A stretch of DNA of 64,000 nucleotides from Branchiostoma belcheri. Its lineage: Eukaryota > Chordata > Leptocardii > Amphioxiformes > Branchiostomatidae. A program made the position numbers and the translations under genes. The notes beneath the pieces are model-generated. The model worked only from the letters and a program-made list of their open reading frames with translations, ran no database searches and was not told where the DNA came from. Shown here in pieces: positions 58,358 to 64,000 of this stretch (its first letter is position 1; each line of letters opens with the position of its first letter). The DNA lies in the NCBI RefSeq assembly GCF_001625305.1, contig NW_017804021.1, positions 2,493,144-2,557,143 on the forward strand. Reading direction: 5' to 3'.

Positions 58358-58450
58358 GGTCGTGTGGCGTAGCGGCAGAGTGCTCGACTCGGAACCAAGA
58401 GGTCCCGGGTTCGAGTCCTGACATGCCGCCGATCTTGTGCCCTTGGTTTA
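58358..58450 (+). mobile_element. tRNA-headed SINE, head only (copy 3)
   Basis: gtcgtgtggcgtagcggcag (A box) .. cccgggttcgagtcctgaca (B box) then gatcttgtgcccttgg, after which similarity to the other copies stops. Confidence 0.8.
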
Positions 58451-58694
58451 AATCAACATTTCGAACCTAAACATCCTGGATACTTTCCACAGCATTTGGG
58501 TCAGATAGCTGAGGAAGACTGAGTGATTCAGTCGAAAATACCTGGTGAGTCAAATTTTGAGTTGGAGAAAAGTTTAAGTTTTTCATAATGTAATTTACCA
58601 ACTCAGATGAACTTTCATGCTGATCCTGGATACTGCCTGGGCAATTGGATACTGTATTGCAGCCACAGAGGGAATATGCTTTGAGACTAGTTGC

Positions 58695-59010
58695 CACTAC
58701 CTCTGAAACGTCTGGTAGCACGTTGGAAGTAAGGACATTGAACCCCAACCTACAGTGTTGAACTCCAGTTCTGAGAAAATGATGTTGACCCGTAAGACGT
58801 GACTACTGTGGACCTTGAACTAGCTTAAAGGACACTCAATATGAAATAAGGACATAAACAAGACACGTGGTTTGGTACATTTTGCAAGCCACTACCTTTG
58901 AAAAGTCCTGTAGCACGTTGGAAGTACGGGCGTCGAACCCGAACCTACAATGTTGAACTCCAGTTCTGAGAAAATGATGTTGACCTGTAAGACGTGACTA
59001 CTGTGCAGGC
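58695..59010. repeat. 197-bp tandem duplication
   Basis: ggtagcacgttggaagta..tgttgaactccagttctgag..gtaagacgtgactactgtg at 58712-58812 and 58910-59005. Confidence 0.88.
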
Positions 59011-59034
59011 TGAGTTCGGCAGGCGGTCAGGAGG

Positions 59035-59146
59035 TAGCCTGGTTACCAAACCTATTATAGCTCCCGAGTCCTACAGCCTCTCCGCAATACTATTTGCGGA
59101 GAGGATGTAGGACTCGGGAGCTATGATAGGTTTGGTAACCAGGCTA
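59035..59146. mobile_element. 112-bp TAGCCTGG...CCAGGCTA fold-back element with 9-bp target duplication
   Basis: Arms of 52 bp are almost perfect complements around a loop of a few bases. Flanks GTCAGGAGG (59026-59034) and GTCAGGAGG (59147-59155) are an exact 9-bp duplication. Terminal TAGCCT..AGGCTA is shared with the larger fold-back family. Confidence 0.92.
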
Positions 59147-59274
59147 GTCAGGAGGTACCAGTTGCAGCCTGAGCGGTAATAACCTGTGGGTCGGCGCTAT
59201 TAGCAGCTGCCAGATGGCCTCATAACAAGCGACAAATTACTTCTAGTTACACCGTGTTTGGGCGAGTTCAATAT

Positions 59275-59372
59275 CAGTATCACAACAAGGCAAAAACCCA
59301 TCCAGGCACAGAACTAGATAAGCACAGTTCTGGATACGATAGAGACTATCCAGAACCGTGCCTGATCCTGAG
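59275..59372. repeat. hairpin repeat cluster 13
   Basis: One unit lacking the telomere-like loop on the left, cut at the right by (AC)n. Confidence 0.85.
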
Positions 59373-60130
59373 AGAGAGACACACACACATACTACACACA
59401 AAACAATACCAACACTCGGACAACAAACCTACGAGTCCTGGACGAAATCTATGCACATGACGTGAGTACGAAACGCACACAGGCTTAGTCAGGCTTAGTC
59501 AGGCTTAGTCAGGATCAGACCCGATTCACAGCCCGGGTTCTAATGGGTAAAACACGTCACGTCTATGTAGTGTCGCGTGAGATTAAACATAATCTACTGC
59601 ACATTTATTCACGAAGCCACTATACATAGGCCTTAATGTCAGTACGGGAGAGACCACAGTGTTGTAATGTTTAATTTACAGATTCTTTGCTCGTTTTGAT
59701 GCCGTTAAATTTTCAATTGCGGGCTGTGACCAACAGTCGACAATGGTTTAAAAGACATCCGTTTTCGTAACAAAACAACTGGATTTCGCTGGACACATGC
59801 GCTATCATTAAATAGCTCCAAACAATGTCTAGAGTTAGACGTTGAAGGGTCTGGCACAACATGTCGATCGGTATAAGGTAGCTATCTGCCGCCGCGCCGC
59901 GTGCCTGCGAAGCTGGTGTGTTACGGGTTAACCGGTTATACAGAAACAGACATTCTCAAGAATGTCGTCAGTTATTTGTAATCCTACGCTCGTATGTGAT
60001 CACAACATGTATTGTGAATAAGAGAAAATACCATGATGTGTTTTATATAGGGTTGGGACGGTATTGAACACAGAGCGCACGGCACAGTTTCAGCTATCTG
60101 CGTTCTGCTTACCCGACTGTACTCTATAAC
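59373..60130. other. no gene; repeat pieces
   Basis: Three copies of the 10-mer aggcttagtc (59480-59510) and an inverted copy of the GCCGCC..CTTCGG family at 59880-59950. Confidence 0.5.
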
Positions 60131-60139
60131 TCCTACATG

Positions 60140-60490
60140 CACGCAGAGATATGATTAAAACAGACAACTGCAGCACTTGTGGAGTCCGGCATCAAAAATT
60201 CATGACTCGCTCGCGAGCGTCTAGTAAAGAGTGGAGGCCGGGCAAGGACGAGCAAAATGTAACTGTTGGAAATTGCGTGTATGGAGAGTTGAGGTTACAA
60301 GCCATCAAAGCACAGGCCTTCTTACCATTACTAAGAAACGAGAACAAGCGGAAGTTACTTAGTTAGACTTGCTTGACAATATATTATGTAACGTTATCTG
60401 TATCCCATCCTCTTGTTGTGACCTGTATTTAACCCAGTGGGTATGTGTGTACAATAAAGGTCTTCGTTCATTCATTGACGCCCTAACAAA
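60140..60490 (+). mobile_element. possible 3' end of a retroposon
   Basis: A 71-residue frame (60151-60366) without recognised domain is followed by AATAAA (60453-60458) and a (TTCA)n-like end, a layout typical of LINE 3' ends. Identity is uncertain. Confidence 0.35.
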
Positions 60491-60774
60491 GGGAAAATCG
60501 TCATTCTTATATATATTATTGATATACAATTTTATACTGTTACTAAATCTTATTTTCTCTCATTTTTTTCGCATGTCAGCTTGAGTAAAATGGCCGCTGT
60601 CGGCTGCTCCAGAACTCGGGTTAACAGGTCACGTTCGAAAACATGGCGGTGGAATTGGAGGTGACGTATGGTGCATATAAACCCGCACACGGAGTGACGT
60701 CAACGCGGCGCAATCTGCAGAAACAACTCCGCTCAGTCCATTAGTGGATTATAACTCAGGCCTGGGGAAGAATT

Positions 60775-61065
60775 GTTGTGTTTCCTGTTTCCCGACCGAC
60801 CGTAGAAAAACTGCCAACCCTAGCCTTTTTTTGGGGTGGATCCCTGCAAGGGACATAAATTTTTCGAGCTGATTGATCTTCATGATAAAACCTGAGTGAT
60901 AAAACGTTGTACAATCAGTTTTCCAACACTGACATTGAAAATATAAGTGTCCTAATGCAAGGTTTACTTTATTAAATTGTTACAATTAATTGTATAAGTT
61001 GGATTACCAAAATCCCTACCTACCGACCCTAAATTTTTTTTCAGGACTGAAACAGGAAACACAAC
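60775..61065. mobile_element. element with GTTGTGTTTCCTGTTTC termini
   Basis: Inverted ends gttgtgtttcctgtttc and gaaacaggaaacacaac; body with gataaaacgttgtacaatc and ccctacctaccgaccctaa. A related copy with a degraded left end lies at 62745-63001. Confidence 0.85.
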
Positions 61066-61307
61066 ATTTTCATAGGCCTTAGACCGAACCAAGGGCGAGC
61101 CAGTGAGGGTCGTAAGGGGGATGTGCGCGTGTGCTTGGGTGTAGAAAAACATTAGAAATGTAAATTTTGACCGCCCCCCTCCCACCCCTACATCCGGGAT
61201 CGTTCCGAACGTGCGACAGGGAGGGGAGATAAGGGTTCTGACGTCATCTGTGACGTCATTGGCGCGCTGTTCATGTTTTTACAAGCCACTCCGTGTACGC
61301 AGTACAA

Positions 61308-61503
61308 TAGCCTCTACCAGTCTTCGGGAGGCGGCTGGAAGGAGTAGAAATTGGCCAAATAGAGAGATAACATGCAGGGGCAGTTGGTGTGCTTGAGAAT
61401 ACAGTTTGCCGCATGTTCTAGTGGACCAACTCCCCGGCATGTTATCTCTCTATTTGGCCAATTTCTACTCTTCCAGCCACCTCCTGAAGCCTGGTAGAGG
61501 CTA
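61308..61503. mobile_element. TAGCCTC fold-back element with exact 9-bp target duplication
   Basis: Starts tagcctctaccagtcttcgg, ends gcctggtagaggcta; inner arms agagagataacatgc / gcatgttatctctct. Flanks GCAGTACAA (61299-61307 and 61504-61512) are identical. Confidence 0.93.
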
Positions 61504-61887
61504 GCAGTACAACGTTCGGAGCGGGTCGTAACACTTTGCCAACACTCAAGCTTTAAAGTTCGTCCTTGTTAGCAGGCGTCATTATGAAACTGTGGCATTT
61601 ATTTACAAATCAAAAAAATAACTGGAGTTTAACAGTCGAAGAAATGCCGGTAAATGTCAAAATCAGATTCCCTCACCCAAAATACTGTTTTTATAATCGC
61701 CCTGAAATTGCATTGGATGATTTTAAAAACAAATGTAAAGGCATGAGTATGAGAATAAAGATAGACATAAAATCGATACAGAGAGCAAGTGCCTGGGTTC
61801 CGTCCGCCTGACCCTGTACATGGTAACATCGACAGGGCTCATACATTAATAATTACTGATTGTAAATTACATGACTCTATACGTCTG

Positions 61888-62565
61888 TCGTATCCAGAAC
61901 CGTGCCTACTAGTATCTAGTTCTGTACCTGAATGTGTTAGTGTAATGACCAGGCACGGTTCTGGATAGTCTCCGCGTATCCAGGGACGGTTTTGGATTCG
62001 CGTGGACTATCCAGAACGTACCTGAGCATGGTTCTGGATAAAGCACGGTTCTGGATGCAAAACTGCCCGAGTGCCTGGATTCTGTCCGTTTGCCCCCGTA
62101 TAAGTAATATTGACAGATCTTATACATTGATAATTATTCTATATGTCAATTACCGACTGAGGTATCCAGAGCAATACTCAGGCACGCTTCTGAATGGCCA
62201 CGCGTATCCAGAACCGTGCCTGGGGCAAATCTACGTTCTAGGATACGCGGAGACTATCCAGAACCGTGCCTGATCCTAACCCTAACACATTCAGGCATAG
62301 AACTAGATAGACACGGTTCTGGGTACAGTAGAGACTATCCAGAACCGTGTCTGATCCTAAAAAACCCAAACCCAGTCAGGCATAGAACTACATAGGCAAG
62401 ATATCGCTCGTCTGACCCTGTACATACGGAGTATAACATCACCAGATCTCATACATTGATAATTACCCCATGTCATTTGCCGGCCTCAATGTCTACCGTA
62501 TCCAGAACCGTGCCTATCCAGCGGTCTGTCCATGGTTCTGGATACAACACTTCCCGATTACCCGG
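61888..62565. repeat. hairpin repeat cluster 14 (three blocks)
   Basis: Blocks at 61888-62060, 62160-62400 and 62498-62560, separated by copies of a spacer with agtataacatcaccagatctcatacattgataatta (about 62109, 62430, 62598; first copy weaker near 61830). Confidence 0.9.
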
Positions 62566-62744
62566 GTTCTGTGTTATCCTGACCCTGTACATACGGAGTA
62601 TAACATCACCAGATCTCATACATTAATAATCACGACATGTCAATTACCAGACCGGACCGTCCACCGGGACCCAACCCGGTGGCACGAGGCCCCATCCCGC
62701 CCCGAACACGGCCGGTCCCGGGCCTCCTTCGCAGACTTGTAGGG

Positions 62745-63001
62745 CGCGGCGTTATTTTTTTTCGGAGAGCGACGATTTTGCCGCCGAGGGAGTTTTGCCG
62801 TGGAGAGACGGTTTCACTGATGAAACGTTGTAAAACTGTTTTTCTAACATTGACAATAAAAGTGTCCTCATACAAGTTTTACTTTCTTAAGCTGTATACA
62901 TGTATTGCACCACTATATAGATATCACTAAAGTGTAAAAAAAAAGATAATCCCTACCTACAGACCCTAATTTTTTCAGACCTGAAAAAGGAAACACAACA
63001 T
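62745..63001. mobile_element. degraded copy of the GTTGTGTTTCCTGTTTC element
   Basis: gatgaaacgttgtaaaac, gacaataaaagtgtcctca, ccctacctacagaccctaa and the right end aaaaggaaacacaac match 60775-61065. Confidence 0.78.
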
Positions 63002-63319
63002 TTTTTTTCCTAGGTCCAATTAGATGCTGTCTTGATGCCACCAAAAGCTCTGTTTGACGATTCTGCCCAATTATGTTTAAACGCAGGAGTAATTTCTGCA
63101 CGGTTCCCGATCTAGAGTAGAACGGCAAACATGAGATAATTGTATCCCGGCCGATCAGCCGGAGTGGTGCAGTAGGAGTGGTTCGGGTTTAATTGAGTTT
63201 TATCTGCCGAGTTTGGAGGTCGGAAGAGACGAGGACGACAGTTCCGTTCCCCGAGATAGTTAATCATAGGCAGGGGGGTAACGTTGTTTCGTAAAATTGC
63301 ACCGGCAACCGGGCAGATA

Positions 63320-63725
63320 TTGTATCCGGAACCGTGAATATCTACATGTAGTTCTATTGCTCAATGGGTTATGCTATAAAGGATCAGGCACGGTTCTGGA
63401 TAGTCTCTATTGTATCCAGAACCGTGCCTATCTAGTTCTATGCCTGAATGGGTTAGGGTTAGGATCAGGCACGGTTCTGGATAGTCTCTATTGTATCCAG
63501 AACCGTGTCTATCTAGTTCTGTGCCTGAATGGGTTAGGGTTAGGATCAGGCACGGTTCTGGATTCTATACCTGAATGGGTTAGGGTTAGGATCAGGCACG
63601 GTTCTGGACAGTCTCCGACTATTCAAGAACGTAGATTTGACCCATTTACGTTTCTGGACACGCGGGAACTATCCAGAACCGTGGCCCAAGCATGGCTCTG
63701 AATAAAGTACAGTTCTGGATTCATC
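63320..63725. repeat. hairpin repeat cluster 15
   Basis: Four telomere-loop units followed by the tail module (tcaagaacgtagatttgaccc .. aagcatggctctgaataaagtacagttctggat). Confidence 0.94.
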
Positions 63726-64000
63726 TTCAGTGCAAGCAGACGAATATGATGCAGCGTGGTGTGTGGAAGTAATGCAATAATGATCGTTAATGAAGTTAAA
63801 CAGGAATAAACATCAAAACAAAAGGAAGGTAACGTTAATATTCACGGTTGCCTTCTCATCAGAATAGATAAAATGCAACAAGAGCAAAATCACGTGGCCA
63901 AAGCTGATTGAATAGAGTGCACAGTTGGCATTTTATAACTGAATTATAAACGAATAAAGGATGGCAGATATCTAATAATGGGGCTGCATTTCCTCGTATT
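63726..64000. other. no gene recognised
   Basis: AT-rich end of the window. Confidence 0.4.

Noticed and set aside
58358-58430. Functional tRNA gene
   Set aside because: A and B boxes are present, but the acceptor stem pairs poorly and the same head with a shared 3' body occurs at 53490-53672 and 42990-43143, so it is a SINE.
20771-63725. Hairpin clusters as a CRISPR-like array
   Set aside because: The genome is eukaryotic, whole units including the loops are repeated, there are no unique spacers and no cas-like genes.

Overview
This is animal nuclear DNA from a draft assembly (two 20-base N runs, at 31807-31826 and 54483-54502). The best guess is a cephalochordate (amphioxus, Branchiostoma). 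The reasons are intron-rich bilaterian genes, a chordate-type TGF-beta ligand, a TRIM-like NHL protein fused to a glycosyltransferase domain, abundant small fold-back elements, and several minisatellites that carry copies of splice sites, a habit I recall being described for amphioxus. Species assignment is inference.

Genic part (about 1.8-29.8 kb). Four multi-exon genes could be assembled by hand with matching intron phases. (1) Plus strand, 1837-6261: a three-exon gene for a predicted 1119-residue protein with a GT4-type glycosyltransferase domain, a coiled coil, about 16 copies of a charged 7-residue repeat, a filamin-like Ig region and a six-blade NHL propeller. (2) Minus strand, 9715-6860: the first four coding exons of nardilysin, ending exactly after the HxxEH zinc motif. 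The next exon was not found, so gene 1 is either nested antisense in a large nardilysin intron or nardilysin is broken. (3) Plus strand, 11884-19950: an SLC17/PHT4-like anion transporter of the major facilitator superfamily, with a decayed jockey/CR1-type LINE in its sixth or seventh intron (depending on whether one candidate exon is used). (4) Minus strand, 29742-26819: a three-exon TGF-beta superfamily ligand, closest by eye to the Nodal/Vg1/BMP2 group, with signal peptide, RGRR cleavage site and seven-cysteine knot.

Repeat-rich part (about 30-64 kb). I see no convincing protein-coding gene here. It holds one tRNA gene or pseudogene derived from initiator tRNA-Met with a rebuilt anticodon loop, three copies of a tRNA-headed SINE, several families of fold-back elements (one with 9-bp target duplications), many local tandem repeats, and about 16 clusters of a hairpin-forming 81-bp repeat whose loop carries two telomere-type TTAGGG units. 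An unrelated 81-bp satellite at 40.1-41.0 kb keeps three reading frames open only because its period is a multiple of three.

Recurring theme. In all four gene neighbourhoods a minisatellite abuts or overlaps an exon edge, and at least four of the arrays duplicate the splice site plus adjacent coding bases (nardilysin exon 4 acceptor; transporter exon 1 donor, ATCCTG-exon acceptor and last-exon acceptor). This pattern and the glycosyltransferase-NHL fusion are the two most interesting things in the window.
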